64,000 nt of DNA from Punctularia strigosozonata HHB-11173 SS5 (lineage: Eukaryota; Basidiomycota; Agaricomycetes; Corticiales; Punctulariaceae). Positions 34,228 to 47,076 of this stretch are shown piece by piece. Each line of letters opens with the position of its first letter. Positions within the stretch are counted from its first letter, which is position 1. Position numbers and translations under genes: made by a program. Under the pieces are notes generated by a model. The model was given only the letters and a program-made list of their open reading frames with translations. It searched no databases and was not told the origin of the DNA. The DNA is taken from positions 242,502-306,501 of the forward strand of contig NW_006767451.1 of assembly GCF_000264995.1 (NCBI RefSeq), written 5' to 3'.

Positions 34228-34813
34228 CTACTTCGCCTTGATCGTACCGTCCACAACGAGCTCCCGGATGCGGTCGATCGAATGCTGGATACCGCCGGCA
34301 AGTTTCTTCGCGATCTCGCTGGAGGGCGTCGTGTCGTCGGCGGGCACCCCGGGGACGCCGTTCGAGAAGGTGAAAGTGAGCAGGAGCTCGCCGGACGGGC
34401 TATAGGAGACGATGTTCGTGATACGGTTGCCCAGCGAGAGCTCGAAGTAAACCTGGTACGTCCAACACTTCAGCCCAATCTGGAGAAGGGGGGAGCGAAA
34501 GAGCGATACGCACGATTGCGGGCTCGTGCAGCTCGATCTCTTCGGTTGCGAGCGGGGCGTCCTCGCCGAACTTAACTTTGCGCGTCACCTGCGGAAGAGC
34601 GTCCACCTCAGCGACCCCGTATGTGTGATTTGGAGAGGGCGAATGCACCTTGGTGGGGGTGTCGTAAGCGAGCTCAACGTGAGTGATGACCGGCACGAAG
34701 CTCTTCGGGTTACGCGCTTTGATCCCGAGGCCTTCCCAGACCTGCGCCTCGGACAGCACGGGCGTCGCGCCGGGCGGGTTCACGGGAACGGTCGCAGCAA
34801 CCGCACGGGCCAT
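34228..34813 (-). CDS. DUF1857 (AtaL-like) protein, copy 1
   Basis: Three exons: 34813-34649 (165 nt), 34588-34514 (75 nt), 34452-34228 (225 nt), making 154 residues. Exon 1 has ATVPVNPPGATPVLSEAQVW and GLGIKARNPKSF, exon 2 VKFGEDAPLATEEIELHEPA, exon 3 GNRITNIVSYSPSGELLLTF and the end RIRELVVDGTIKAK. This is the DUF1857 family, related to AtaL and with an expected SRPBCC-like small-molecule binding fold; no substrate is known. Copy 2 at 59383 has identical exon lengths. A TATATATA-like element lies about 230 bp upstream on the minus strand (near 35045). Confidence 0.87.
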
Positions 34814-35423
34814 GTTCCAATCGGTAAGTGTGGTTGAACGAGAGATGTGCGGATGGAAAGAGTCTGCGAGCGATGCTGGATCAGGCGATGGATGCGATGA
34901 TATCTCTCGCACGAAGAACACCCTCACGCACCTGGATATATACGACTCACTGCTGTACAGTCAAGTCACTCGATATGCTGCGATCGAGATACGGGAGATG
35001 CGAGTTTCCGCTGTTGGTTCTTCGTCGTTGAGGACATCCCTAGTATATATAGCGCGTCCCGGACAGCGGTGGGTCGCGTAAATCGCCCGGGTATGGCGTA
35101 TGGTGTAATCAAAATCGCCAAGATCATCGCCGACGTGAATGTTAGAAAGCTGCGGGATGCCAGCGGAACGCGGCTCTCTACGTAAGCAACGTCAAGGCAA
35201 TCCGTCAGCATGCAGTATGCGCAGTCAAGCCGTTTTCGAGCTTTGTTGAATGTGAGACTTACCTGGCGCTTCGGCATCGGGCCAGGAAGCAGTTCATGAG
35301 AATGACTTGGACAATAGAACTGAGAAGGGTGCGGGAGAACTCGTTGATCTTGGGCGACGTCGTCGGTCGGCATCGTTGCGACTCGCGAAGATGCTGAACG
35401 CGCGACACGGCTGAATTTGTAGG

Positions 35424-35486
35424 TAAGGTAGACCTCATGCGCGTCCGACCCCATAGCACGCGACACGCGTGACATTAGACGTAATA
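35424..35486 (+). repeat. Perfect inverted repeat, left arm
   Basis: 63 bp starting TAAGGTAGACCTCATGCGCG, identical to the complement of 36178-36240. The spacer is 691 bp. Similarity stops sharply on both sides. Confidence 0.92.
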
Positions 35487-36177
35487 CGAGCGAAAAGTTG
35501 ATTGTCTCCCGGTCTGAGTAGCTTTCGTTCGAGATGCAACTGGGGTTCTACGATAATGTACTGTGCCGAAGTTTGACTGCTGCTTTCGAAACACAAGAAT
35601 AAGATCCTCGGGAGGAGAGATGAAAACAAGACCGAGGCATGTGATAGACTGCCCTCAGTGCCAAGCCGTGCAACTTGGAGGTTTCTCCTTTCCGCCGCCG
35701 TCACAAAACCGGCTCCGCTGTATTGACTATCTGGCATCCATTGAGCTCTGTGGCACGTCGGGGATCACGACTTCACGTTATGCCCTACAAGAAGGGCCGT
35801 TTGCGCAAGTGTAACCTCGGCCAGTACGCACAACATTGTCGCCGCCACGTTGGAGCTATCAGCACGGAGGAGAACAGAAAATGTATGTCGCCAGCAGTAT
35901 ATCCATCTTACCGTACTCAGTATGATGTCTACTAGTTTCCATGCCTCCAGTTACCCAACTGTCTTGCAGCGGCAGCGCACCTCAATGAGGTTCAGGGATT
36001 GGTCACACTGCGTCACAGTCATGCCTCACACTCTCGCGCACCTTCTCTCCTTTCGCAGTTCGCACTCTCATCAGTAATTGTCAACGGTCATATCTATGTA
36101 CAGGAGACATCTGTAAAATGCCGGTAACACTTTCGGTGAGAGCTAGTCTAATTGAGAGTTATTTGAATTTTTGCACC

Positions 36178-36240
36178 TATTACGTCTAATGTCACGCGTG
36201 TCGCGTGCTATGGGGTCGGACGCGCATGAGGTCTACCTTA
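36178..36240 (-). repeat. Perfect inverted repeat, right arm
   Basis: Complement of 35424-35486, 63 of 63 bp by eye. Confidence 0.92.
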
Positions 36241-36479
36241 GTCTCCCCGGTCAGAATCTCGATGCGCAGTGAAGACAGCCGTTCACACGCATGAGAGGCG
36301 GGACCTTTGCTACATAAACGCTCCCCCAAAGCTCAAAACATGGCGCGCAATCCAAGACGACAGCGCCTACGAGCAATAGACTAGAGGTGCATAGATATGT
36401 GTACGTAATATACAGCCGATCAGCACCGAGAGCGCTTCACCATTCTCAGCGGAACGTCGCCTGAAGCCCTTGCAATGAG

Positions 36480-38976
36480 CTACGAGGACGAGGAACATGG
36501 ATTAGGGAAAGGCGCACCGGTCTTGAGCGTGACACCCATGGTCGGGTAAAGATGCTCAGCCCGCCAGTCTTGGAACGACGCGAAGCCCGACAGGTCGATC
36601 TCGACTCTCCAATCTCTCAGGAGATGCGTCAAGAAGCAAACGGCCTGGAACGAAAGGTGGTCAAGGGGTGTGCACAGATATGAAAGACACATTGAACGCA
36701 CTTCCACGAGCGCGAACTTGAAGTTGAGCACGTTAAGGTAAGAAAAGCTGACTGAGGAAGCAGTATCAATTGCGACGTTACCTTCTTGCCCAAGCATACC
36801 CGAGGGCCGAACTACACCATGCGATGTCAGCAATATGTGAACGACCGGCTCGAGAATGCACTGCTCACCGAGAACGGCAGTAGGTCATCCGTCGTTTTCC
36901 CGTCCCACCGCGAAGGTCTAGCATGCAGGTCAGCCGCGATCCCGGGATTCGGGAATGAGAGACAACTGACATGAACTCGTCGGGCTGCGGAAACATACGC
37001 GGGTTCCGATCTGCCGTACCGTCAGACAGATTTGTCTTGACAGAAAGTAGTGATGGAGCGCACTGAGGCCAACCTGGTCCATGCACATCATCGTTCCCTT
37101 CGCCACGAACACGTCATGCGTTATCTCCGGACGATCCACATCGTTATATTGTATCACGACGTCGGCCGTCGGCGAACGTATCTGCACGTACGCCGGCGCT
37201 ATCATAAGTACGTCACTCGTAAGTCACACATGAAGTAAGGATATGGGGGACTGACGGTACAGCCGCATCGCCTCGGAGAACGCGTGCAGGACCGGGTTGA
37301 GGTCGCTGAAGTCCTGGAAGGTGGGCTCCCTGTCCCCGACGACATCTGAGACATGTCGATATATCCGCTCCTGCTCTTCTGGGTGCACAGCGAGGAGCGC
37401 CAACGTAACGACAAGCGTGTGTGCCGTCGTCTCTGCGGACAGGCCATCATCGTGAATAATCCCTCGAGAAGGAAGGCCAGTGCGCTCACCATGCCCTTCG
37501 TCGCCCAACGAATTAGCGAGGATAACGAGAAGAGAACCAAGGAGACACACCAGCGAATAAGAAGATGAACAAATTGCCCATCAACTCGGACTCGTCCAGT
37601 CCCGCGCTGCCCTCTGCCTCACTCGCGGCGACCAGCCGCCCAAACACGTTCCTGTCCGTGCTCTCCGTCATGCCCCCAACTGCCTTGCGTTTCTGCACAT
37701 CTGCCCGCTTCGACGAGATTTCGGCAGTAAGGTATTGCCTCAAATCTGCATACGCGACCTTGATGGTGCGCATCCTACAATCTCATGTGAGCATGGATGA
37801 GGTGGAACGAGAGAGCAAGGATGCTTACGCGGCGCTAGGAATGGAGAGGACCCATTCGGGCGCGACGATGCGGATCAGGAGGTTGGACGAGACTGTTACG
37901 ATCACTTGATCGATCGTGCTGTGCAGACCGGGGTAAGACGGCGACTCTTCCCAGCCAATACGCATATCGACTGACAACGAGAAGCGTTAGAACGAGAGGT
38001 CACTGGAGGAAACGAAAGGATCGGCTCACATCCGCAGGCGGCAATGACAAGCAGGGCCATCTACGTTAGTGCTCCGTCAATATCGCCTTCAACGTTCAAA
38101 GCAGTGCATGCCTACCCTCGTAGTAAAACGATTGAACGCAGGGAAGTTGATCACATCTCCCGCTTTCCACGCCTCGCTGCTCTGCATCTGGTGGTACAGC
38201 GACGCTGTCACGTTCCATACGTCCGCGTACCTGTCGAACGTCGAGGCGTCAGATTCCCGCCTAGAGAGAAGATGCGCGAGGAAGGCGTGAGTGAGAAACA
38301 TACGTCTCCTGGTTGAACGCCGGCGCGGCAATCTTCCTGTGCTTCTTCCACATCGCGCCTGTGGACGTCACGACGTTTTGCCCAAAGAAGCTAGTACGAA
38401 AGCGTGAGCTCCCGTCTAAGGTGTCTTGCGAATGGAGCGCACGTACGTCAAGGTGACTGCGTCCGCCGGTTTGTCGATGTCCCCCACCGAGTCCTGGGCC
38501 ATCATTTGCTTGTACGCGTCAGGCGACGCGTTGTACATGTACCCGGTCCCGTAAAACAGTGGTACGAAGAGCAGCGCTTCGAAGGCCTTCTCGCGATATA
38601 CTACAGTGAACGTGGGTCAGCGTTCGTGGTACGCCATGACGGGATTGAAGGAGACGCGCCGGTGTTCCACGCGTCCCAAACGTACTGAGTCGCTGCGGTA
38701 TGGCTCAGCCTCTTGTCTCTGAGCTACTGTAGTGAAGACTCACAGGGGTTCCATCGACCATAAGGCAACAAGATCGCCACCGGCGTTAACGGTTGTATGA
38801 GTATGAATCGTACAGGAACACCCTTCACGGACTAGAATGACGCACGCATGGTCAGACGCGTGGACAGTGTCGGCACGTTCACGCACCTGAAGAGACCTCC
38901 ATATAACGTAAAGCCGTCGTGACACGTAGACTCCGAGGAGGAGGAGCGCGGAGTTCGCGTTCAAGAGAGACAACAT
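36480..38976 (-). CDS. Cytochrome P450, copy 1 (17 exons, two microexons)
   Basis: Seventeen exons with consistent phases give 535 residues: 38976-38887, 38831-38744, 38692-38633, 38600-38447, 38390-38304, 38230-38116, 38060-38030, 37970-37829, 37774-37551, 37495-37490 (6 nt), 37432-37256, 37198-37064, 37010-36971, 36917-36869, 36811-36782, 36716-36702 (15 nt), 36644-36480. An N-terminal membrane anchor (SALLLLGVYVSRRLYVIW) is followed by the C-helix WKKHRKIAAPAF, I-helix FIFLFAGHETTAHTL, ExxR in FSEAMRLYPPAYVQI, and the haem loop FGPRVCLGKK with Cys ligand. P450s are haem mono-oxygenases of the ER membrane using a reductase partner. The substrate is unknown. All key residues are present. Paralogue at 47767. 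Confidence 0.9.
37490..37495 (-). other. 6-nt microexon GGCATG in P450 copy 1
   Basis: Introns of 55 nt (37496-37550) and 57 nt (37433-37489) with GT-AG ends flank it. Joining gives GCT GGG CAT GAG ACG ACG, A-G-H-E-T-T of the I-helix. Without it the essential Gly-His would be missing. Confidence 0.88.
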
Positions 38977-40149
38977 CTTGCTCGAGGAAATTCCTCTCGA
39001 TCGCTATGCTTTTAAGGTCTTTCGGTCGTGCAGTAGTCGATCCATCTAGACCCACCCATCGGTCCGAGCTATCTTCTCAGCCGTTCAAGGGCGCGGTATG
39101 GGTGGCGTTGACAGTTGCGAGCGTACTCATATTTTCGTCTGTAAGTCATATTGCGGAAAGTACGCGATCGCGATGAAAGCGTGTTTGGTGTGAGACACGT
39201 CAATAGCTCTTCGACATGCAGTAATAGGTGCCTGGGTCGTTACCGCAGTTAGCTTTTGATGGCCGTCGAGAAAATCAGCATTCACCGTGCCTGAAACGCC
39301 GGCGTCACCGGGCGATATGGAAATGCTTTCGATGGTACACTGCAGAGTACGCAGCACGGTGATTCTGTTAGCATCGGTGCGATCAGTAGCCTCGCGTCTT
39401 GTATGAGCAGCAAAGCCAAGCGGAGGACCTGGACCAGGCGCGCGGAGACGACAAAGTGACCACATGGCTTCCACGTGCGGCGCTACATAGGGACTTTCCT
39501 GCTTTCGTCGCATGTTGTTTATCCTGCCGCCTAGCGACTCAGGGAAACGCAGATTACTCGAGAACTTATGTTATCTTCGCTACTACACACGCATACGCTG
39601 GAAAATCCACTGAAGCATGAAGATTTGGTCGCCACGGTCATGAGGCAGTCAGGTCACACACTTACCCCGCGGCGTTTCCCCTGCAGGTTCAGATCATTAT
39701 TGCGGTCAAAGTCCTGTGAAGGTACGTTCGTGCTATCGTATTCACTTGAACCGGACAAAGCACGATTCAATATCTCCTGTTGCAGATGTTTCCTTTTGAA
39801 TATCTTTACGTACAACCTGTGCTACGGTCCCACGAGATTATCGACATGCCAGCGCAGCGTTAACGTTTGAACGTGTACCTCCGCGTTCTATGGCTGTCAA
39901 CCTCTCGGATGGCGCGATGGCCTTCACTAGGGCATTAGGTTCAGGCGTAAACGTGCGTTCAATCATCTTCAAGTATGTCCTGAATACGCGAGCATGTGTC
40001 TCATACTCTGCATCGCACCTTAGCAGACGCAAGGAGATGCTCGCGGAATCAACACATGGTGGGCGGATCGTGGTCGGCTGGAAGTACGTGACCATGCTCC
40101 CTGTAGCATCATACTCGTCTAAAGTATCCTGTCAATACTATGATGTAGG
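38977..40149. other. Intergenic between divergent P450 copy 1 and DUF6535 copy B
   Basis: No gene recognised; presumably two promoters. The first exon of DUF6535 copy B may lie here but was not identified. Confidence 0.45.
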
Positions 40150-42837
40150 ATCTCCCCGCACCAAGCGGCGGCACCGATGACCGCTCCGATGGTCCCGGAG
40201 GATGGCCTTCCTGTCTTCAGCAGATGCTCAGACACGACAACGAAATGGTCGCAGGCTGGAACGACGAAATCGACACCATACTCATTTTTGTAAGCCATAT
40301 AAGATTCTTCACGCCCCCACATCCCCTGATGCAGTGCAAGGCGGGTCTTTTCTCCGCGATCCTGACAGCCTTCAGCGTTGAATCGTACAAGCTTCTCCAG
40401 CAAGACCCGGAGCAGACCTCGACCGATCTCCTCGCTCAAATCTCGCTGCAGCTGCAGAGCTTCTCACTCAATCCCGCTTTCGCCAATTCCACGCACACAC
40501 CGTCACTGAAACGGACACATATACCTGTGTCAGCTGTGCGCATCAACAGCCTCTGGTTCACGAGCCTGGTGCTTGGTCTGGTGTCAGCACTGACCGCCAT
40601 CTTTGCCCGCCAGTGGCTCCGCGAGTATGCCCATTGGCAGCTCTCTTCGTCCCGAGATAGCGTCCGCATCCGGCAATTCCGCCACGATGGACTCATGAGC
40701 TGGCGCGTGCCGACAGTAATGTATGCGATCTCCATCTTGCTGCAGATTGCGGTGGTCCTTTTCTTGGTTGGGCTCGTTGACTTCCTCTGGACGCTGAATC
40801 GCATCGTCGCTGGGACCGTCACTGCCTTCGTCGCCATCCCGCTGCTCCTCGCATTGGCATCTGCCATCATCCCAACGTTTGCTCCCAATTGTCCGTACAA
40901 GTCGCCACTGGCATTCTTTATATATCGTGCATCGGCGCTCACCATCTGGATGCTTGGGCAGCTCCGTGAATACCGCACGAAATATTTGATCATCAAAGGT
41001 GCTCCGGATGCAAACGTGGGTCCATCCTATGCCGAGCACCGTACGCGCCCTCTATCAGAAAGCATGCCGGCTACCTGGGTCCTTCGCGATGTAGGAAACG
41101 TTCAACGACAGCAGCCTAAGGCGCTCGATAGCGACAGTCACGCGCTAGATTGGATCCATGCATACACCTTCAATGAGAACGTGCGGGACACTATCCTTAC
41201 TGAATGTCTTCCTGACATTTCCAAAGCCAAACGAGCGCAGGTTGCGGTCGAATTAGTTGCTAAAGCCGCTGACTATCGGCTTGGCGATCTTGTACGGTAT
41301 ATCCGAGCTTTCGGGACGTCACCTCGGCTTTCCGAATTGAAGGCCAAGATACACATGAAGCTTCTGGTGGCGGTCTATGCCGATGCATGCCCCTGCTCAG
41401 ACTTGAGCTGCGTGAAGATCAACCGTACCGACATACATGCTTTGACTGAGCGACTGTCCACATTCTCACCTACCACGCAACACTCGTATTGGCAATTCTT
41501 GAAATACCGGATCATCCAGGGAAGCAAGCTGAGTGCATCCGAAATTCTGAGCTTCGCTCTCGGATTACAGGCAGCGGCGGAGAACTCATCAGGCGTTCAG
41601 GAAGAAGGTAGAGTCTCGTGTTGACGTACCCGTCGGTCGGAGTTTCATGTATACGCCCGCTTAGATGCCCGTTTGGTCCTTCAATGGGGCACCGGCTTGC
41701 CTTTCCCTGGTGATGGCTCGAAGGACAGTGGGGCTGCATCAGTCGCCTTCGATACAGCTATCACATCTGTCTTTTCCCTCTTGGAAAGTATGGCCTTCGC
41801 CGACATCCACGGTCTGCATCAAAAGCAGCCCGAATTGTTGGACAACTTCTTTGCGCACCTCAATCACTACATCCTTGCTCGCGTGCAAAGGCACAGTTGG
41901 CGTTGCCCGGCGGAGTGGATTATATTTATCTTTGGCGGCACTACATTGCCTATCCCACCTTACTTGACTGTCACGATGAGGGATTTAGCGCTTCAACGTA
42001 TGTTCGAACCTTCGGAAGAGCATGAAAGTGGACTGGGCGATGCTCTTATGCGTGCAACGGTCCCGCTTTATCTCTGGGATGTGGACCATGCACAGCTATT
42101 TCAAGGCATGACAGATGTTCGCAAGGCCAGCATTGGTGCATACCCTGTCTGCCTCTTATTAGAGGTATTTTGCTCATCATAGTGCCTGTCATCTAGCCCC
42201 GCAAATCGTTACCGATAACGGAGGAAATGAAATGCTAATACCGGATAAACCCGTGTTCTTGGATGCCATAATTCACGATTGGAACTCGATCGGTGATGTT
42301 TTTGCTATACTGCATGACCGGTTTCACTGATCTTGCTTTCGCGCAGCGCACGCCATGAGCCCATGGTATCAGAGTAATTTTTCCATGGCTACATTCCTTG
42401 AGCAAATGCCCTTTACGGAGTCTCCTCAGACATCCGCATCGCATTTGCCCAGCGTCGTACCTTCCGGTGCAGGTTTTGTCGCTGGGACAGCATCATTTCC
42501 ATTGTCCCGTGACAGCTCCTTGGGGAAAACTCAGCTCCATCCAACGACTGATTCCACCCTGCCGCAGACTGCGTTTGACTCCACCACTCGAGACGATCGT
42601 CGATCTACGGACGATACAAACACTGAGGCGGGACCTAGCAGACACGTGCGATTTAATGACGAAATGTCGTATCAATCCCTGGTCCACACATACAACAACT
42701 CGAACATTATTCCCTTCATCGCACCTACTTCTCCGGAAGAGGTGCCTTTACCCCCTTCCGACCGCGATGAAGAACATGACTTGGGGAGTGTACTTGACGA
42801 TACCACGTTATCCGAGCTACATCTGCCCTCGGACTAG
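40150..42837 (+). CDS. DUF6535 protein, copy B
   Basis: An exon near 40150-40290 (GGWPSCLQQMLRHDNEMV, WNDEIDTILIF) joins after a 45+ nt intron to AGLFSAILTAFSVESYKLLQ. The intron happens to be open in frame. FTSLVLGLVSALTAIFARQW and at least two further membrane segments (VVLFLVGLVDFLWTL, AFVAIPLLLALASAII) follow. A helical region with DWIHAYTFNENVRDTILTEC runs to 41608. One C-terminal module (41660-42120; AFDTAITSVFSLLESMAF, WRCPAEWIIFIFGG) precedes the linker MLIPDKPVFLDAIIHDW and a disordered tail with SRHVRFNDE and EVPLPPSDRDEE. Only one module, against two in copies A and C. Function unknown. The reading frame looks intact; the true start is uncertain. Confidence 0.8.
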
Positions 42838-44120
42838 AGGTCACGGTATAAAAAAGATGAACCTTCGATCCGGCAGTGTTCGCAACCTCCAACCAGTATC
42901 GACAGAGATGCATCATCATTTGAAACTTTAGCCACTGTTCAAGACCCGTTTTCCGCGACACCCTCTAATCCACTCCCGACATGAGCGTTAGCCAATAGTA
43001 TTGATGGTGTCATGAAGCATTCAGATGTGAAGATTGCCTCAGGGAGCACACGAAATGCCTCCGCATCCTCATCAAGTCGGAGCACATTCTGCGGGGAAGG
43101 GTTACGCTGTGAGGACGATAGTTCTACAACGAACCATACGAAGGGTCATCTCACAACAGCTTGTTTGCGGCGGCATCATAATTGACTATACCATGTAATA
43201 TACACACGGGTGATTCCTTGAATGTGCAGGTGCAAGGTTAATATGAACCCGCGCGAAACCTGGGGACGACCGTCTGGCGCACCTGCCCGTAAATGATAGT
43301 CAGATACTCGTGTCGACATTGAACACGTTGTGAGCGACCCTCTACCATTGCACGAGTTACTGACGCGGACGCGTTTCACAGTCCACGTTGGACTAGCCAT
43401 TGTACGGAATGAAGACACGTTGAATCCGTGTTATAGGCTGCTTAGCGATTCTTGAGACCAATCACTTCGTGAACTCGTGACATTACCTGATGCATGTATT
43501 CCCCAAATTGAGGGGGGGCCACAGCATGCTGCTTTTGATGTTCCAGTCTCCGACTACTACGGAGTACCGTAGTCTACGCGAGAACGTCATGCATCACGCC
43601 GTGATTGATGGCTGACTGCGACTTGTGCTGCACACTTTGTTGATGTCATTGCCGAAGAGCGCGAGCCGCCGATGGTTCAAGAATGCACAGTACATTCCGT
43701 TGAACTGCGTATCTCCGAATGACATTGACTCACGTTCAGTCTACAGCCATTATACCCGCCCCGAGACGAAGGCTAAAGCTTGAAGCCACAAGTGCCGTGC
43801 CAACTTCGAGTGTTCTGGGCGCTTTATCTGGGCCGATTACTCATTGTTGGCTAATCACCTGTAACGCTGTGAAGAGCAGAGATGCACGCATGGTCGATTG
43901 CGGTTATCAACGGACGCGGCCGCGGCATGGGTAGCGATCAGATAGCATCTTTAGGATTCTTGGTGTAGCTGCAGGGTAGCACATTAGTCTGAAGGGCAGT
44001 CATCCCGCGGTGCTGGAAGGCTGGAAGCCGTTTCAGGGGCTTCGTCAGGGCTGCCTACAACGGATTTTCCGAGCCTCCGGGTCGAAATGATCGCGGGGGA
44101 AGTCCGGTGGCGGTGCTACC
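42838..44120. other. Intergenic upstream of the CNNM-like gene
   Basis: About 1.3 kb with no recognisable gene or repeat. Confidence 0.45.
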
Positions 44121-47076
44121 ATGACGAAGCCGATCCTTGCCGAACCGCGCGCCGGGCCATATAGCGTGTCAGCACCGGACAGGGGCCCAGCAACTTCGCT
44201 CTTGCCACCACCTCGAATGGTACTAGCTTCCATCCATACCTCCAGATATACCACCAATCTGTTGGTAACATCTCTATCGCACATTCTATCCAAACATGTT
44301 CCCAACTTGCTCGGCTCGCTCGGTCTCCGCAACGTCGTCGATGGCGGCAGCGTCAGCGACCCGCACGTCCACACGTTCGCGAAGCGCCAGTCTCATGGCG
44401 AGTTTATCGCGTTCGCCTGTCTCATCCCCGTGTTGGTCTTGTTGTCGGGTCTGTTTGCCGGTCTGACGCTAGGGTACATGTCGCTCGACGAGACGCAGCT
44501 CAACGTGCTCTCTATCAGCGGCACACCGTGAGTCTCCGGTTTCGTTATCGTGCCGTGACGGCGCGCTCATCTAACCCGTCTGTCTCGTTCTTGCAGAAAG
44601 CAGCAGGCGTACGCCAATAAGATCAAACCTATCCGGAAGAACGGCCACTTGCTGCTGGTCACGTTGCTCCTCGCGAACATGATCGTGAACGAGACCCTGC
44701 CCGTTATTTCGGACCCTATCCTCGGCGGTGGCGTTCAAAGTGTCGTCGTCAGCACCGTCCTCATCGTCACCTTCTCCGAGATCATTCCCCAATCCGTTTG
44801 CACCCGCTATGGCCTCGCTATCGGCGCCACAATGGCCCCGTTCGTCAAAATCCTGATCTTTGCCCTGGGAATCGTCTCCTGGCCGATAGCCAAGGTGTTG
44901 CAGTTCATTCTCGGACCGCACCACGGGATCATCTACAGGCGCTCGGAACTGAAGGAGCTGATCAACATGCATTCCGCAACGGAAACGTACGGTGGCGACC
45001 TTAAGCGCGACACGGTGACGATTATCGGCGGCGCGCTCGACTTGCAGGAGAAGATGGTCAAAGACGTGAGTTCCGTGTCCCCAGAGCTTGCGACGGCCCA
45101 AAATTAGCCCGAAACGCTCCCGCTGTATGCCGTGACGCTCCCACACGGCTGGTGAACCGGCTGCCGTCGTGGGCTCTCTTTCTCCGGGTTCGCGGAAACA
45201 CGGCATGGCTAACGTCATTCTGCTTAGGCTATGACACCGATTGAGAAGGTGTTCATGTTGCCCATCGACGCGAAGCTCGACGAAGAGACCTTGCGGCGTA
45301 TATGCGCCACTGGCCACAGCCGCATACCCGTATACGAGGAGATCGATGTACCTGTCGGCGCTAGTGGTGTTATTGAAGGCAGGAAGATCAAGCCAAGCAT
45401 GCAAAAGGTCAAGAAGATCATCGGCATCCTTCTCGTTAAGCATGTGAGGGCCATCGTTTTCGAGTTGCCGACTATACTGACATATCGTTCTAGTGTGTTA
45501 TGCTCGACCCGAGCGATGCTGTACCTCTGCGGAAGATCCCCTTGAATCGTGTGACGTTCGTCCCTCAGAATGAGTCCCTCCTCGGTATCCTCGATAGGTT
45601 CCAGGAAGGTCGCTCGCATATGGCCATCGTCACACGGTTCAGCAAAGAGAAGGCTGCGAGCGTGAAGAAGGTGGTCAAGAAGAACTTGACTCAACGTTTG
45701 CGCGAGCGCGTCATGGGTGACTCAGACTCCAGCAGCGATGAGGAGCCAGATGAGAAAGAGGTACATAAGGGCGGTCGGGATGAGCCTCTCCACCCGAACG
45801 CTACGTTGCGTGGTGGCGAGTCCGGAAAGGAAGACGGTAAGCCTTTGTCGCCCGTTCGCACGAATTCGGGTCGAGGGCGGAGCAAGCGTCGTAATCCGGA
45901 CCTCGAGATGGGACTGGGGTTGGCGATGACGCCTATTGAGGATAAAGACAAAGAGCAGCAAGCGAAGAGTCGCAGGAGTAGCTTGCAGCTCTCCAGAGGT
46001 CCCGCGCTGGAGCAGAGTATGCCGGCCGATGCGGTTCTTACCCGCCAGGCCGCCCAGGATTTCTTGCAAGGCTTTGATCACGCCATCGCCCCTCTTGGCA
46101 TTATCACGCTGGAGGATGTTTTGGAAGGTTCGTAGCGCCTCATCTGAGTTTGTAGGCTTTCACTGATGAATATCGACGTTCAGAGCTCATCGGCGAGGAA
46201 ATCTACGACGAGTTCGACAAGGAAGGTCTGCACGCCGACCTCTACTCTGCCGCGCCGCCAGCAAAGGCACCGGCTCTCCAACGCAAGAATTCGGCACCGC
46301 AGCTCGGTCATGACGACAGCACGATCACGACTGGGTCCACCGTCGTTAGCGGGCCCACCGGCTTGAAGAACATCAGCACCATCGCACTGCCCGGATTCAA
46401 GAACCTGAACCCATTTTCGCGCTCGCGGAGCGCGCCGCCGACGCCGAGGAAGAAGGACAAGGTGCTCCCGATGGACGTGGTTGACGACGACGTCGTGCTC
46501 CCTCCCCCGGCCGTTGTAGTCAATCATCTGCCGCCTGCCGAACAGAACGAGCTAGAGCTACCGATTCCGGTTCCCCCGCGCATCGTCGTCCCCGAGGAAC
46601 CTTCTTCAAGTCACGGCGAGGCCTCGCCCATTACGGCCACCTTGGGTTACGGCGACGAGGGCCCGCGCATCGACGCGCCTCGCCCTGTCTCCGCTCTGCC
46701 TAGAACAGTTGTCGGCAGTTCGCTCATGCCGTCGCGTAGCACGAGCCCCGCGCCGAGTCTTGAGCTCTTCCTGCACGAGCGCCGGCGTAACAAGCGGGAC
46801 AACCCCGGCGCGGCGCAGCAGCCCCCGCCGCCCAGTCCTGTGCCGAGCCCACCGGGTACGGCCACAGGTTACGGCTCGTCGACGATCGCGAGAGCTGCGA
46901 GCGCGAAGGGCGGGAGGTTCAAGAGCAGTCCGTTGACGGGCGGGGATTTGACGGGGAGAGTCGTCGCTGAGCAGGTGAAGAGGGATTTGAGCGTGCCGAT
47001 GGACGCGGGGCGGAATCCGGGGCGTATCTCGGAGGCGAGGGAGGATGGAGACGAGCAGGAACATGAAGAGATGTAA
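44121..47076 (+). CDS. CNNM/Mam3-like transporter or regulator (DUF21 and CBS domains)
   Basis: Exons: 44121 (or 44217)-44527, 44597-45065, 45228-45443, 45494-46127, 46184-47076; the intron at 45066-45227 is long for this window. The DUF21/CNNM membrane domain is clear: LIPVLVLLSGLFAGLTLGYM, LLLVTLLLANMIVNETLPVI, VVVSTVLIVTFSEIIPQSVC. The CBS pair follows (AMTPIEKVFMLPID, TGHSRIPVYEE, then HMAIVTRFS and LGIITLEDVLEELIGEEIYD). Yeast Mam3 sits in the vacuole membrane and affects metal (Mn, Cu) sensitivity; animal CNNMs handle Mg. A charged insert divides the second CBS domain (45.7-46.0 kb), and a long Pro/Ser-rich tail (46.4-47.07 kb) is probably disordered. It is at the centre of the mirrored paralogue pairs. 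Start 44121 or Met33 at 44217 cannot be decided. Confidence 0.9.

Larger units (their letters stand above)
34814..36479. other. Intergenic with a 63-bp perfect inverted repeat
   Basis: No gene recognised. The arms are described separately. Short ORFs start inside each arm (MSRVSRAMGSDAHEVYL) and run outward, but only 27 codons on the right and without motif on the left. Confidence 0.5.

Noticed and set aside
40290-40340. The 50-nt open stretch between the first two exons of DUF6535 copy B as coding sequence.
   Set aside because: It has GT-AG borders, and copies A and C have an intron at the same place; it is merely open in frame.
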